Shown: in pieces, positions 41,541-50,088 of the stretch
Layout of the letters: each line of letters opens with the position of its first letter
Numbering within the stretch: the first letter of the stretch is position 1
Assembly: GCA_963712165.1 (NCBI GenBank)
Contig: CAVQGY010000002.1
Coordinates: 1,178,001 to 1,242,000, forward strand
DNA length: 64,000 nucleotides
DNA from: B10-G9 sp963712165
Lineage (GTDB): Bacteria > Chloroflexota > Anaerolineae > Anaerolineales > UBA11858
Direction: 5' to 3'
The notes under the pieces: model-generated
What the model saw: only the letters and a program-made list of their open reading frames with translations
Told to the model about the DNA's origin: nothing
The model's database searches: none
Program-made: the position numbers and the translations under genes

Positions 41541-43175
41541 ATGAAATGGTTTGTGAATGCTGTCATGAGATTATACCATTTAAAGAAAATCCTTCTCTTT
41601 GTATGCGCCCTCCTGCTGCTTGGAACTGGCTGTAGTCCAGTCTCTTCCTCCCTGGAAGGGGGTCTGATCCAGGTTGAAATTGAATTTGATGGGGTTTATA
41701 AAGCGGTTGAGGTGCAGGAAGGCACAAGTGTGGGGGATGTCCTGGAAGCTGCTGGTATAACACTGGGTGGAAAAGACCGCGTCGACCCCCCCGCAGGCTA
41801 TCCGGTAACCAGTGAATCCCAAATCAAAGTGATCAGAGTGGAAGAACTCATTGAGACAGAACAAGAGGTCATTCCCTTTGAAGTGATCCGACAGCCTACA
41901 GAGAACCTTCCTTCCGGTCAGGAGAAGCTGCTTCAGGCGGGGAAAAATGGTCTGCGAGAAATCGTATCCATCCGTGTCATTGAAAATGGCGAGGAAATTT
42001 CCCTCTCAGAGGTAAGCAGTATTGATCTGGAGGAGCCGGTTAACGAGATCATCCTTGTTGGGGTGCAATCTTCGATTGCCCCAGTGGATTTGCCCAGCCC
42101 CCTGGTTTATCTTTCCAATGGCAATGCCTGGTTGATGGAACAGTCAACGGCCAACCGCTCCCTGCTGGTCTCTACTGGGGACCTGGATGGCCGGGTCTTT
42201 TCTCTCTCTGAAAATCGTGATTGGCTGCTGTTCACTCGAGCTGAAGAAGATGAGGATCTGATCAATTCACTCTGGACAATCAATATCGAGTCTCCAGAGG
42301 ACTCCCTGATCGAACTGGATACCTATAATATTATCCATTATGCAGGTTGGATGCCGGGGATTGAGCCCAGGTTCGCATTTTCCTCTGTAGAACCCCGTCT
42401 CTCTGCTCCCGGCTGGCAGGCCAATAATGACCTGAATTTTAAGATATTCAGCGAGAACGGCTGGACGTCTCTGGTAAATACCCTCCAGGAGACCAACTAT
42501 GGCGGCGTGTATGGCTGGTGGGGGACAGATTTCCAGATCTCTCCGGATGGTGATTTTGTGGCCTATGCCAGCCCTGATCAGGTTGGTGTAATTACCTACG
42601 AAGACGCAGAAAAGACACCTTTCCTGGAATTAATACCTTATAAGACCCAGGGAGATTGGGCCTGGATGCCGGGGATTGATATCGGCCCGATGAGTAATGT
42701 GATCTTCACAGTCGACCACGATTCCCTGGAAGGCTCCCAGGCGTCAGAAGAATCCCCTGTGTTCGATCTGGTTGCCATTCCATTGACTGGGGGTGGTGTC
42801 AGGACTCTTGTGGAGAATGTAGGCATGTTTGCCTACCCTGTGACTTCCCCGGTAACCGCAAAACCTTCGGGAGAATCATCTTATCAGGTTGCCTATCTAC
42901 AGGCGATCTTTCCGGAACAGAGCGCAACCAGTAATTACAGGGTAAGTGTGATGGACCGGGATGGATCCAACCAGGAAGCAATCTTCCCGCCGCAGGACCA
43001 GCCTGGCCTTCAGCCCTCGAATGGATGGGGAGCCTGGTCTCCGGTTCCGAACCCTGAAAATGGTTTCTATCCCCTGGCAGTGATCTATGAAGGAAATATC
43101 TGGATTCTAGAGCCGGAGACAGGTTTCGCATGGCAAGTGACGGGTGATGGACGGACCCACCGATTGGATTGGTAA
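41541..43175 (+). CDS. Exported lipoprotein with DUF348/G5-like domain and a TolB-like propeller region
   Basis: 544 residues. The signal peptide and lipobox (LLLLGTGC) place it on the outer face of the membrane; the start could be 41541 or the ATG at 41565. Residues 35-100 match the ubiquitin-like DUF348 domain of YabE/resuscitation proteins (VEIEFDGVYKAVEV, VGDVLEAAGITLGGKDRV). Residues 105-170 look like a G5 domain. The remaining 370 residues are beta-rich with WMPGIE and DGDFVAYASPD motifs, like WD40/TolB propellers. No peptidoglycan lytic domain is present, so the role is unknown. Confidence 0.7.
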   Translation: MKWFVNAVMRLYHLKKILLFVCALLLLGTGCSPVSSSLEGGLIQVEIEFDGVYKAVEVQEGTSVGDVLEAAGITLGGKDRVDPPAGYPVTSESQIKVIRVEELIETEQEVIPFEVIRQPTENLPSGQEKLLQAGKNGLREIVSIRVIENGEEISLSEVSSIDLEEPVNEIILVGVQSSIAPVDLPSPLVYLSNGNAWLMEQSTANRSLLVSTGDLDGRVFSLSENRDWLLFTRAEEDEDLINSLWTINIESPEDSLIELDTYNIIHYAGWMPGIEPRFAFSSVEPRLSAPGWQANNDLNFKIFSENGWTSLVNTLQETNYGGVYGWWGTDFQISPDGDFVAYASPDQVGVITYEDAEKTPFLELIPYKTQGDWAWMPGIDIGPMSNVIFTVDHDSLEGSQASEESPVFDLVAIPLTGGGVRTLVENVGMFAYPVTSPVTAKPSGESSYQVAYLQAIFPEQSATSNYRVSVMDRDGSNQEAIFPPQDQPGLQPSNGWGAWSPVPNPENGFYPLAVIYEGNIWILEPETGFAWQVTGDGRTHRLDW

Positions 43176-43189
43176 ACAAGGAGTAAAAA

Positions 43190-44143
43190 ATGCGCGTTTT
43201 GGTGACTGGCGCTGCGGGATTTTTGGGCTCACACCTATGCGACCGCTTGATAGATGAAGGCCACCAGGTGATCGGGATGGATAATTTCATCACCGGCCGC
43301 CCGGAAAATATTGCCCATCTAGAGGGGGAATCGGAGTTCACTTTTCTTGAACATGATGTCTCAGAATACATCGATCTGCCAGGCGAGGGGTTAGATGCGG
43401 TGTTGCATTTTGCCTCACCTGCTTCCCCTAATCCTAAATCACCGTATGGTTATGTGAACCTGCCCATTCAGACCATGAAAGCAGGCGGTCTGGGAACGTT
43501 GAACTGCCTCGGTGTTTCCCGGGTATATCGAGCCCGTTTCTTGCTGGCATCTACCAGCGAAATCTATGGTGATCCCAAGGAGCACCCTCAATCAGAAACC
43601 TATTGGGGGCATGTAAACCCTGTCGGTGAGCGCTCAGTATATGATGAAGCGAAAAGATATGCGGAAGCATTAACAATGGCGTATCATCGCTTTCACGGGA
43701 TCGATACCCGGATAGTGCGCATCTTCAATACCTACGGTCCCCGCATGCGGCTGGATGATGGCCGGGCTATTCCCAATTTTATCAATCAGGCACTGACTGG
43801 TCAGCCGCTGACCGTATTTGGGGATGGTTACCAGACCCGGAGTTTCTGTTATGTAGATGATCTGATAGAAGGTATCTACAGGCTGCTTCTTTCTGACGAG
43901 ATCAACCCTGTCAATATCGGCAATCCAACTGAAAAGACCATTTTGGAACTAGCCGGAGCTATAAACAGCCTGATCGATAACCCTGTCGAGATCATCTATC
44001 TTCCGGATGAACGGGGAGAAGGAGATCCCCAGCGTCGAAAGCCTGATATCAGCCGCGCTCGGGAAATTCTTGAATGGGAGCCTTCTATCTCGTTAGAGGA
44101 AGGTTTGAAAAGAACCATGGCTTTTTATCGGGATGTTCTTTAA
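43190..44143 (+). CDS. NAD-dependent epimerase/dehydratase, UDP-glucuronate decarboxylase type
   Basis: 317 residues. NAD site VTGAAGFLGSHLC at residue 5, catalytic YDEAKRYAEAL (YxxxK), and RIFNTYGPRMRLDDGRAIPNF, which is characteristic of UDP-xylose synthases. It would convert UDP-glucuronate to UDP-xylose for surface polysaccharide. AAGGAG precedes the ATG by 6 bases. The GtrA-family gene 6 bases downstream also concerns surface sugars. Confidence 0.85.
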   Translation: MRVLVTGAAGFLGSHLCDRLIDEGHQVIGMDNFITGRPENIAHLEGESEFTFLEHDVSEYIDLPGEGLDAVLHFASPASPNPKSPYGYVNLPIQTMKAGGLGTLNCLGVSRVYRARFLLASTSEIYGDPKEHPQSETYWGHVNPVGERSVYDEAKRYAEALTMAYHRFHGIDTRIVRIFNTYGPRMRLDDGRAIPNFINQALTGQPLTVFGDGYQTRSFCYVDDLIEGIYRLLLSDEINPVNIGNPTEKTILELAGAINSLIDNPVEIIYLPDERGEGDPQRRKPDISRAREILEWEPSISLEEGLKRTMAFYRDVL

Positions 44144-44149
44144 CACGTT

Positions 44150-44620
44150 ATGAAATTGAATTCGATCGTTACCAACCCCAAGGAAAGGGAAAGATTCCTC
44201 AAGTTCGCAGTGGTGGGAGCTTTTGGCGCACTGGTTGATTTTGGATCATTCCATTTATTGATGAGCATATTCGGTTTGCCAGCAGAATGGGCTCAGGCAG
44301 GATCATTCACGCTGGCGATCATCAGTAATTTCATCTGGAATCGTCTCTGGACCTACCCGGATTCACGCTCCAAACCCATTACGAATCAACTTGTGACCTT
44401 TTTCATTGTGAATATCGTCGGCCTGGGTATTCGCACACCGATCTTCACTGGGTTGGAAGGCCCGCTCCGGCGTTTATTTGATAGGATCGCCTTCCTGCCA
44501 TTCGGCCTGGTGACCGCAGACCGGCTGGGCTACACCTTCGCCCTGGGTGTTGCTGTGGTGGTGGTCATGTTCTGGAATTTCTTCATCAACAGAGTCTGGA
44601 CCTATAACGACGTGGATTAA
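44150..44620 (+). CDS. GtrA family membrane protein
   Basis: 156 residues, four hydrophobic helices, with FLKFAVVGAFGALVDFGSFHLL and a closing NFFINRVWTY typical of GtrA. The family probably flips lipid-linked sugars in cell-envelope polysaccharide synthesis. It has no evident ribosome site; coupling to the epimerase upstream is likely. It ends next to the repeat element at 44624. Confidence 0.85.
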   Translation: MKLNSIVTNPKERERFLKFAVVGAFGALVDFGSFHLLMSIFGLPAEWAQAGSFTLAIISNFIWNRLWTYPDSRSKPITNQLVTFFIVNIVGLGIRTPIFTGLEGPLRRLFDRIAFLPFGLVTADRLGYTFALGVAVVVVMFWNFFINRVWTYNDVD

Positions 44621-44623
44621 AAA

Positions 44624-44665
44624 GACCTCGGAGGTTGGTTCAACCTCGGGACAACCTCGGAGGTC
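44624..44665. repeat. Palindromic repeat of the GACCTCGGAGGTT family at a convergent junction
   Basis: GACCTCGGAGGTT, then AACCTCGGGACAACCTCGGAGGTC (given here only as positions 44642-44665), again the motif of 9713-9791. It extends from the gtrA stop into the 3' end of the ADP-ribosylglycohydrolase gene, encoding that protein's last residues. Confidence 0.8.
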
Positions 44666-45422
44666 TATTCTCGAAACTCTCCAGGATTTCCAATAGATCC
44701 CCCGGCAGGCGGATCCTGACTTCCCTCTGAATCCACTCGGGTACTTCCCCGTAAAAGGCTTCCGCGATCCCGCCGGAGATGCATGCCTGTGTGTCGGCAT
44801 CCCCGCCCAGGCTTACCGCCAGCCGCACAGCACTTTCATAGTCACTGGAATCCAGAAAAGCGATGATAGCTTCCGGAACCGATCCCTGGCAGGAGACGTC
44901 AAAGTGATACTCGGGTCGAATTTCGTCAATCGTCCGGTTAAGATCATAATCAAAATCTGCTTTGACCCTCTGGCGGATCTCCTCTTTCCCGGATCCTTTC
45001 CGGGCCAGGAGAATTGCCATAGCTACAGCCTGAGCGCCCTTGATCCCTTCGTGATGATTATGAGATACTTCCGCGCTGGCTTTGGCTTCCCTGAGGACCT
45101 CTTCTTCTGTGTCAAAGTAATATCCGATAGGGCTGACTCGCATGGCAGATCCATTGCCCCAGCTCTGGTAGGGTTTGAGCTCATCTTCAAAGAGCCAGTG
45201 GTAGAAATTTCCCCCGTAGCCGGCGTTGGGATATCGCCTGCCCAGGATCTTCATCTCCTGTCCATACCCGTTATTCCCCAGTAACCCCCGGGAAACAGCC
45301 AAGGACATCACCGTATCATCAGTAAACCTGGATTGTGGATGAAAAAGTTCGAACTCCACACTCTTGATAGGGTAGTGTTCATAAATGGAACCGATAATGT
45401 CTCCTGCCAGAGCACCGATCAT
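44640..45422 (-). CDS. ADP-ribosylglycohydrolase family protein
   Basis: 260 residues from ATG 45422 (MIGALAGDIIGSIYE), with AAAGGA upstream; the frame runs on to 45566 but would overlap the divergent gene. Metal-binding motifs RFTDDTVMS near residue 33 and LGGDADTQACISGGI near 225 are conserved in the DraG/ARH family, which removes ADP-ribose from proteins or small molecules. The last dozen residues (ENRPPRLSRG) come from the repeat element and are not conserved. Confidence 0.85.
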   Translation of the reverse strand: MIGALAGDIIGSIYEHYPIKSVEFELFHPQSRFTDDTVMSLAVSRGLLGNNGYGQEMKILGRRYPNAGYGGNFYHWLFEDELKPYQSWGNGSAMRVSPIGYYFDTEEEVLREAKASAEVSHNHHEGIKGAQAVAMAILLARKGSGKEEIRQRVKADFDYDLNRTIDEIRPEYHFDVSCQGSVPEAIIAFLDSSDYESAVRLAVSLGGDADTQACISGGIAEAFYGEVPEWIQREVRIRLPGDLLEILESFENRPPRLSRG

Positions 45423-45515
45423 ATGGAATTTGTTCCTTTGTTTTATTCTATGCCGTCTTCTCATTATCCTAGACCAGATTAGTGGGAACATCAAGGGAAT
45501 ATTTTCCGGATTGAG

Positions 45516-45521
45516 TATAAT
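45516..45521 (+). promoter_or_regulatory. Likely -10 box (TATAAT) for the AAA+ ATPase gene
   Basis: TATAAT 24 bases before ATG 45545, with GAAGAGG as ribosome site. No clear -35. Confidence 0.45.
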
Positions 45522-45544
45522 GAAAGCAAATCGAAGAGGTTGTG

Positions 45545-46750
45545 ATGGATGAAAAAGAGCTGCCATCTCTGGATGGCGAACCTGAACTGATCACTAGAGT
45601 CGGCTCTCTCCAGGAGCTGCTTGAAAAAGCGTCCGGCGTGCGGGCAGTGGTGGACCACGAAATGGAAGATGCCGGTCTGGCGGAAAATATCCCTTTCCCA
45701 TTCCTGGCACTGGTGGGACAGAACCAGATGAAGCTGGCATTGCTCCTTTCACTGCTCAATCCCAATTTGGGAGGGGTATTATTGATCGGTCCTCGCGGAA
45801 CTGGAAAGAGCACAGCGGTCCGAAGCCTGGTGGATCTGCTTCCTGAGGTCAGGCGCAGTCTGTGTTACTACGGCTGCCTGGAGGAAGACGTGGAATCTGG
45901 TGGTATTGACGCTGTATGTCCTGACTGCGCTAAAAAATTCGGCCAGGGTGATCCTCTCTCAAAAATGGAGGGAGTCCGCCTGGTTGAGCTGCCATTGAAC
46001 GCTAACCTTGAAGATGTGGTTGGGGGACTGGATCCCCGGGCTCAGGCCCATTCCCGCCTGCGGTTGAAGCGGGGAATCCTTTCCCGGGCTGACCGCAACC
46101 TGCTCTATGTGGATGAGGTCAACCTGCTCAATGACCAGATCGTGGATGCCATTCTGGATGCTGCTTCTCAAGGGCAGTATACTGTACGTCGCGGAGCGAT
46201 GTCTGCCACCTACCGGTCACAATTCTCGCTGATAGGCTCTATGAATCCCGAGGAGGGCAATCTCCGCCCTCAGATCATGGACCGCTTTGGTCTGCGAATC
46301 CTTGTGAAAGGCCTGGAAGAAAAAGACGACCGAATGGAAGCTTATCGCCGGACACGTGCATATAAAGAGAATAATCGGGCATTTTCTGCTCAATACGCCC
46401 CGGCAACCCGCCTGTTCAGGGAGGAGATCCAGGCCAGCCGTGAAAAACTGCCCACTGTGGAGCTACCAGAAGATGTGGCTGAAACCGGACTGGAACTGAT
46501 CGAAAAACTTGAAGTGGATTCCCTGCGAGCCGAGATCACCCTCTTCGAGGCAGCCCGGGCTCATGCTGCTGCAGATGCCAGGGAACGAGTGACAGCCGAA
46601 GATTTGAGGATAGTTGCCCCCATGGCCTTACGGCTGCGCCGCTCAACCTATATCGATCAGTATATCGCTGACCAGACCTCCGAAACAGAGCTGCTGGATG
46701 AGGCAATCAATGAGTTGATTCCCCTGAATGAGGGTGACGAGGAAGATTAA
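45545..46750 (+). CDS. AAA+ ATPase of the magnesium chelatase I (ChlI/BchI) family
   Basis: 401 residues. Walker A IGPRGTGKST (about 80-89), Walker B LLYVDEVNLLNDQIVD, and the family insert with SRLRLKRGILSRADRNL and a sensor SMNPEEG. The Cys cluster YYGC...CPDC in the early part is also seen in relatives. ChlI drives Mg insertion with ChlD/ChlH, but those and other pigment genes are absent. In non-phototrophs such ATPases often pair with VWA proteins. The function is therefore uncertain. Confidence 0.85.
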   Translation: MDEKELPSLDGEPELITRVGSLQELLEKASGVRAVVDHEMEDAGLAENIPFPFLALVGQNQMKLALLLSLLNPNLGGVLLIGPRGTGKSTAVRSLVDLLPEVRRSLCYYGCLEEDVESGGIDAVCPDCAKKFGQGDPLSKMEGVRLVELPLNANLEDVVGGLDPRAQAHSRLRLKRGILSRADRNLLYVDEVNLLNDQIVDAILDAASQGQYTVRRGAMSATYRSQFSLIGSMNPEEGNLRPQIMDRFGLRILVKGLEEKDDRMEAYRRTRAYKENNRAFSAQYAPATRLFREEIQASREKLPTVELPEDVAETGLELIEKLEVDSLRAEITLFEAARAHAAADARERVTAEDLRIVAPMALRLRRSTYIDQYIADQTSETELLDEAINELIPLNEGDEED

Positions 46751-46753
46751 AGT

Positions 46754-47323
46754 ATGGGAAATCTATCAGTGATCGGCGGCAAAGCCAAGGGATTTAATCT
46801 TCAGTCTGTACCTGGAACTGGGACGCGCCCGGTTATGTCCAAGGTCAAGGCGGCGATATTTAATATTGTCTCACCTTATACTCTGGGCTCTACCTGGCTG
46901 GATCTATATGCCGGGACCGGCAGCGTGGGAATTGAAGCCCTCAGCCGCGGTGCCAGCATGGTCCGATTTGTGGATAATCAGAATGCGGCAGTCAAGACCA
47001 TCAGGCATAATCTTGAGCACACAGGTTTATCTGACGGGGCAGAAGTTTGGCAAAAAAATGTTTTCACCTTGCTGAAAGAACCTGCGGACACCCGTTTTGA
47101 TTTTGTGTATATCGCACCGCCCCAATTCAAAGACCTCTGGGCTCGGACCCTGTATGCCCTCGACCAGAATCCGGACTGGCTGCTGGATGACGGCTGGGTT
47201 CTAGCTCAGATCGACAAGGTCGAATATAAACCCCTCGATTTAGATAATCTGAAGGTTTTTGACCGCCGCACTTACGGCAGTACGGAATTGGTATTCTATA
47301 TGGTTGATAATGGGGGCGCCTGA
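46754..47323 (+). CDS. rsmD: 16S rRNA (guanine966-N2)-methyltransferase RsmD-like
   Basis: 189 residues. GGKAKGFNLQSVPGTGTRPVMSKVKAAIFN and the SAM site LDLYAGTGSVGIEALSRGA are characteristic. The usual catalytic D/NPPY motif is here IAPPQF, a change that weakens but does not remove the assignment. It modifies ribosomal RNA. It begins 3 bases after the chelatase-family gene stop, with GAGGAAG as ribosome site. Confidence 0.85.
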   Translation: MGNLSVIGGKAKGFNLQSVPGTGTRPVMSKVKAAIFNIVSPYTLGSTWLDLYAGTGSVGIEALSRGASMVRFVDNQNAAVKTIRHNLEHTGLSDGAEVWQKNVFTLLKEPADTRFDFVYIAPPQFKDLWARTLYALDQNPDWLLDDGWVLAQIDKVEYKPLDLDNLKVFDRRTYGSTELVFYMVDNGGA

Positions 47324-47334
47324 TCATAACAGGA

Positions 47335-47397
47335 AGGATGCGGGATCCTGAAGCCTCGGAACTTGATTGCTCTTACGAAGTCAGGATCCCGCATCCT
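47335..47397. repeat. 17-bp perfect inverted repeat of the GGATGCGGGATCCTG family
   Basis: AGGATGCGGGATCCTGA (47335-47351) and its exact complement (47381-47397) flank a 29-base loop. It lies between the convergent stops of rsmD and the Nudix gene, whose stop codon it overlaps. Confidence 0.9.
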
Positions 47398-47899
47398 ATT
47401 TAACAAATTCCACAACCAGCTTGTCGTTCTCATCGTAGTAATAGCGGGCTGAGAAGGGTGGGTCCCCCGGTTTTCCTTTTAGTACTTTGGGCAGCAGGAT
47501 AGGTAGATCATCTACTAAGTTCTTCTCCCCGATCTCATCAAACGGTACCCATTCCAGCTCCCCTTCCTCTGAAGGTAGGGTTTCACCTTTATTACTGATC
47601 CCCTTCATTACATAGAGACCGATGCCTACCTGCTGACCGGTATTCACCGTCACGGTGCCGATCAACCAAAGGCTATCAGGAACCAGGCCAGTTTCTTCGG
47701 CAAGTTCCCGCCTGGCAGCACTCAGCACATCTTCCCCCTGCTCGATATGTCCGCCAACACCGTTATAATAACCTCCCCAAATGCGTTTATGGGGAGCTCC
47801 TTTCAAGAGCAGCACTGATTCCCCGCGAATGATGAAGATCAGAGTGCGAGGAATCAGTTGATATCGTCCAGAATCTACCCCTTGATCGGTGACAGGCAT
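47396..47899 (-). CDS. Nudix hydrolase
   Basis: 167 residues. The Nudix box GGHIEQGEDVLSAARRELAEETGL is complete (GX5EX7REUXEEXGU; shown here by its fixed residues G, E, REL, EE, G). MutT-like enzymes hydrolyse nucleoside diphosphate derivatives, possibly damaged nucleotides. It starts one base after the aldolase stop, so it is probably the second gene of that operon. Confidence 0.9.
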   Translation of the reverse strand: MPVTDQGVDSGRYQLIPRTLIFIIRGESVLLLKGAPHKRIWGGYYNGVGGHIEQGEDVLSAARRELAEETGLVPDSLWLIGTVTVNTGQQVGIGLYVMKGISNKGETLPSEEGELEWVPFDEIGEKNLVDDLPILLPKVLKGKPGDPPFSARYYYDENDKLVVEFVK

Positions 47900-47900
47900 A

Positions 47901-49325
47901 TCAATCTGCTAGATCTGAGGTGTCTTCCGCTTCTTTACCACCCCGTAAATAATCATCCAATCTGGCTGAGGTTTGAACTGGCCGGATGTGTTTTTCCACA
48001 TAGGGGCGAGTATCTGCCATGCCCAGGCGGTCGAAAAGATCCCTGAATTGGACATCCCAGGCTGCTTTCACCCTGTCAAGGTGATTGGGTTCCATATTCC
48101 AGATAGCTTCTTTGAATATGCCCAGAGCCCGTTTGCGGGATGTGTAATAGAATTGCTCATCCGTTTGGCCTTCTTTGCGCTCGTTGGCATGATTCTCAGC
48201 CAGGTAGGCATAAATCTCATCTCGAAGGGTGTCCGGCATCGAATCATAGAGAATGTTCTGGAAATTTGTTGCTAGATGGACTTCCAGGGTCTCATATTCC
48301 GGGAATTTGCTGAAGGCGGTTTCTGGTAGGGTAGAGGCCCCATGTTGAACTGCACCACCCAGCCCATAACTTTCCCGGGCAACCTTGCCTAGGTGTTTGA
48401 GCAAATCAAAATCCACAGCAACTTTTTTGATGGTGCCGTCAGGGAGTACAACACCACCATGGGACGTGCCAGTGAGGACGGATATCTTGCTCAATCCGAC
48501 TGCTCCCGGAGCGGTCTTTTCCAGGTCAACCTTGAGGTTGTCGAGATAAGCACGCAGTTCTTCCTCAGTGGAGTTTTCCTCACCAACTTCTCCGATCTCG
48601 CCACCGATTGACACAGTGATCCCTTCCGGTTCGAGGTCGCGGATATATTTCGTGAAGAACGCAGTCAGTTCCGAGTTGAGGACCTGCTGCTGAACGACAT
48701 CTTCCACACTGAGATCCACCAGGGTAGAAGCATCAACATCGATGTTGAAGAAACCTGCCTGAATAGCATCTCGGGTGAGGTCTTTTAGGGCCTGGATCTC
48801 GCTATCTGGATCCTTTTGATACCGTCCGGCAGAGATCTGGTAGTGATCGCCCTGGATAAAAACCGGGCCTTTATAACCAGCAGAAATTGCTGCACCGAGG
48901 ATGTTGGCAGCGTATTCCGAAGGGGATTGATCTGTATAGCCTGTTTCTGAACGGGCAATTTCGAATATGAAGGCGCCGGCATTCACTTCCTGGGCGATGT
49001 TGAATATGATCTCAGCCGCATAAAATGTCAAACTGCGTAAGTTTATAGCTGGTACTGTAAATGTATTAGGCACTTCGCCCCGACCACGCGCAAGATACAG
49101 GTCATGGATGGATTGGGGATAAACACCTGCTTCGGCAGCGATCCTGCGTATCAGGTATTGGGCTGATTGTCGGGTCCCTTCGTCTTTGTCAAGAACGGCT
49201 TTTTTGACCAGATCCACGATCTTGAACTGGAGTACTTTCTCTTCAAGAATGAAGACTTCTTCCCTCTCTAGTTTGACGGATCCATCCAGTAGATCGATTA
49301 AGTGTGCTACATTTGCTTGAGACAT
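47901..49325 (-). CDS. fba: Class II fructose-bisphosphate aldolase family protein
   Basis: 474 residues from ATG 49325, set by AAGGAG 6 bases upstream; a longer frame to 49496 is unlikely. Zinc-binding and phosphate-site blocks are seen: FIQGDHYQISAGRY with the metal His, GTSHGGVVLPDG, and VSIGGEIGEVGEEN. It is longer than the classical 340-residue enzyme, with about 85 extra N-terminal residues of helical sequence. It would cleave fructose-1,6-bisphosphate or a related ketose bisphosphate. Confidence 0.88.
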   Translation of the reverse strand: MSQANVAHLIDLLDGSVKLEREEVFILEEKVLQFKIVDLVKKAVLDKDEGTRQSAQYLIRRIAAEAGVYPQSIHDLYLARGRGEVPNTFTVPAINLRSLTFYAAEIIFNIAQEVNAGAFIFEIARSETGYTDQSPSEYAANILGAAISAGYKGPVFIQGDHYQISAGRYQKDPDSEIQALKDLTRDAIQAGFFNIDVDASTLVDLSVEDVVQQQVLNSELTAFFTKYIRDLEPEGITVSIGGEIGEVGEENSTEEELRAYLDNLKVDLEKTAPGAVGLSKISVLTGTSHGGVVLPDGTIKKVAVDFDLLKHLGKVARESYGLGGAVQHGASTLPETAFSKFPEYETLEVHLATNFQNILYDSMPDTLRDEIYAYLAENHANERKEGQTDEQFYYTSRKRALGIFKEAIWNMEPNHLDRVKAAWDVQFRDLFDRLGMADTRPYVEKHIRPVQTSARLDDYLRGGKEAEDTSDLAD

Positions 49326-49482
49326 CTTTTCTCCTTCTGCGTATATTAATACAAATACATTATAAACCGTCAGATACTCAAGGCAAGGGATGGTAGAATT
49401 CCAGCGGGAAATCATCAGCTGTGTACCTATCAGAATTCTGTAAATAAGGGATCTCCAAGAATGAGCGAGTTGGAAATTCATG

Positions 49483-49488
49483 TATAAT
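49483..49488 (+). promoter_or_regulatory. Likely -10 box (TATAAT) for the SPFH operon
   Basis: TATAAT 36 bases before ATG 49525. The ribosome site AGAGGAGG lies between. Confidence 0.45.
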
Positions 49489-49524
49489 GGTTCCAAGTAG
49501 TGCTTTTTTTCCAGAGGAGGAAAA

Positions 49525-50061
49525 ATGACCGATTTTCAGGGCCAGATTGAAGAAGGAAGGGGAAAGTTAAAAGAATTGCTCGCCAAGATCCCAGGTTTTA
49601 AGGGATATATTGAAATGGAAGACCGCCGAACGGCAGACAAGATGGTCAGGGATGTTGTCGCTGACCGTTATCAGGAAGTGCTGGACCGTCTGACAGGGGT
49701 CATGAGTGAATTTGTGGATCGTGGCGATCTTGAGTATTTGGACAAGCTGGAAGGTGTAGCAGTCAAGATCCGCACTTTTATCGACAAGATCCGACATGCG
49801 GTTTACGGCTACAGCGGATTTTTTGATGCCATCAGGATTGAAGAGGTCAAGCTGGAGAAACTTTACAGCTATGACCAGGCTTTGCTGGATGGTATCGATG
49901 GCATCTCGGAGACCTTAACCGGCTTGGCATCCGCAGTGGAATCCGACCAGATAAAAACCTTGATCGCTACCTTGACACAACAAGCAGCAGATATGGTCAT
50001 CAAAGCGGATAAACGAGTGGAGGAGATCACCAGGGAAGAAGATCTTCCCGACCCTCAGTAA
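49525..50061 (+). CDS. Hypothetical helical protein encoded with an SPFH protein
   Basis: 178 residues, mostly charged alpha-helix with coiled-coil character (KMVRDVVADRYQEVLDRLTG, LASAVESDQIKTLIATLTQQ). There is no signal peptide or membrane helix. I do not recognise a family. AGAGGAGG gives the start. It precedes the SPFH-domain gene by 27 bases with the same orientation, and such pairs often act together at the membrane. Confidence 0.75.
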   Translation: MTDFQGQIEEGRGKLKELLAKIPGFKGYIEMEDRRTADKMVRDVVADRYQEVLDRLTGVMSEFVDRGDLEYLDKLEGVAVKIRTFIDKIRHAVYGYSGFFDAIRIEEVKLEKLYSYDQALLDGIDGISETLTGLASAVESDQIKTLIATLTQQAADMVIKADKRVEEITREEDLPDPQ

Positions 50062-50088
50062 TCTAGAGAACCAGGAGGAGAGAACTAA

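Noticed and set aside
45545..46750. Evidence of photosynthesis from the ChlI/BchI-like gene
   Set aside because: No other chlorophyll genes are present and the family is wider than pigment synthesis.
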